64,000 bases of DNA, from positions 9,486,001 to 9,550,000 of the forward strand of contig OX387203.1 in NCBI GenBank assembly GCA_947561715.1, given 5' to 3'. The position numbers and the translations under genes were made by a program. Of the stretch, positions 63,922 through 64,000 are shown one piece after another. Below the pieces are notes generated by a model, which saw only the letters and a list, made by a program, of their open reading frames with translations, was not told the origin of the DNA and ran no database searches. This stretch comes from Ascidia mentula. Lineage: Eukaryota; Chordata; Ascidiacea; Phlebobranchia; Ascidiidae. Every line of letters begins with the position of its first letter. Positions within the stretch are counted from its first letter, which is position 1.

Positions 63922-64000
63922 TTAAAGATCTTCGTCATTAATTTCATCGTGAGATGGATTTGTCAACAAATTGGTCTTTGAATTTGCTAATCTTTTGTAC
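63922..64000 (-). CDS. Copy D: 3'-terminal tail exon of a further TSP1/EGF/TM gene, running off the window
   Basis: Complement reading gives the family cytoplasmic tail (YKRLANSKT...DEINDEDL, stop at 63922-63924). It is 80-90% like the tails of copies A and B, and the poly(A) signal is kept at 63861-63866. The rest of the gene lies beyond 64000. The orientation is that of copy A, and the sequence downstream matches that downstream of copy A, so this is its duplicate. Confidence 0.7.
   Translation of the reverse strand, partial: YKRLANSKTNLLTNPSHDEINDEDL

Overview
The window is animal nuclear DNA, AT-rich with short introns and many repeats. The protein families fit an ascidian tunicate (Ciona-like), but that assignment is inferred from family content and compact introns, not proven. 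The families are thrombospondin-1 (TSP1) modules of the CCPVNC type, EGF modules, an LDLa-rich LGR-type GPCR without leucine-rich repeats, an atlastin/GBP-type GTPase, and Penelope-like retroelements.

Layout. (1) 0-10.7, 20.4-32.3, 35.8-40.3 and 61.0-64.0 kb hold at least nine whole or partial copies of one secreted or membrane gene: signal peptide, TSP1 repeats, EGF repeats, one transmembrane helix, and a short acidic tail ending EDL. The copies lie in both orientations. The fullest (copy B, 24.2-29.9 kb, +) has a signal peptide, EGF, TM and tail exons, but its long TSP1 exon is frameshifted. Copy A (3.2-6.9 kb, -) and copy C (36.4-40.2 kb, +) are decayed in different ways. A further copy enters at the right edge (-). 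Their flanks are also duplicated, with about 61.16 kb between the window start and its twin at 61.16 kb, and with inverted junctions near 30.8 and 36.4 kb. (2) 7.8-9.0 and 10.65-14.8 kb hold Penelope-like element debris: a GIY-YIG endonuclease fragment inside inverted repeats, and a four-unit tandem array with reverse-transcriptase fragments and hammerhead-like motifs. (3) 15.56-19.18 kb is an intact two-exon receptor gene of about 1173 aa. (4) 32.3-33.2 kb has zinc-finger and GTPase-tail fragments at a duplication breakpoint; 34.9-35.7 kb has a multi-pass membrane ORF. (5) 40.9-43.5 and 45.1-47.8 kb (-) hold two neighbouring multi-exon genes made of small beta modules resembling Mind-bomb (SH3_15) repeats, separated by a tRNA-like gene inside a fold-back repeat. 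(6) 49.6 kb has an orphan first exon. 48.3-52.6 kb holds a direct duplication and a kinase-like relic. (7) 53.65-57.9 kb (-) is a many-exon atlastin/GBP-like GTPase with five helical tail modules and no TM hairpin. (8) 58-61 kb holds repeats: a broken Ty3/gypsy pol remnant, a hAT-like MITE and unassigned sequence.

The genes do not form an operon-like pathway. The shared theme is lineage-specific families of modular surface proteins and receptors, plus a defence-type GTPase, in a region actively rearranged by duplication, inversion and transposons. Exon limits come from GT/AG sites, phase and paralogue comparison, without transcripts.
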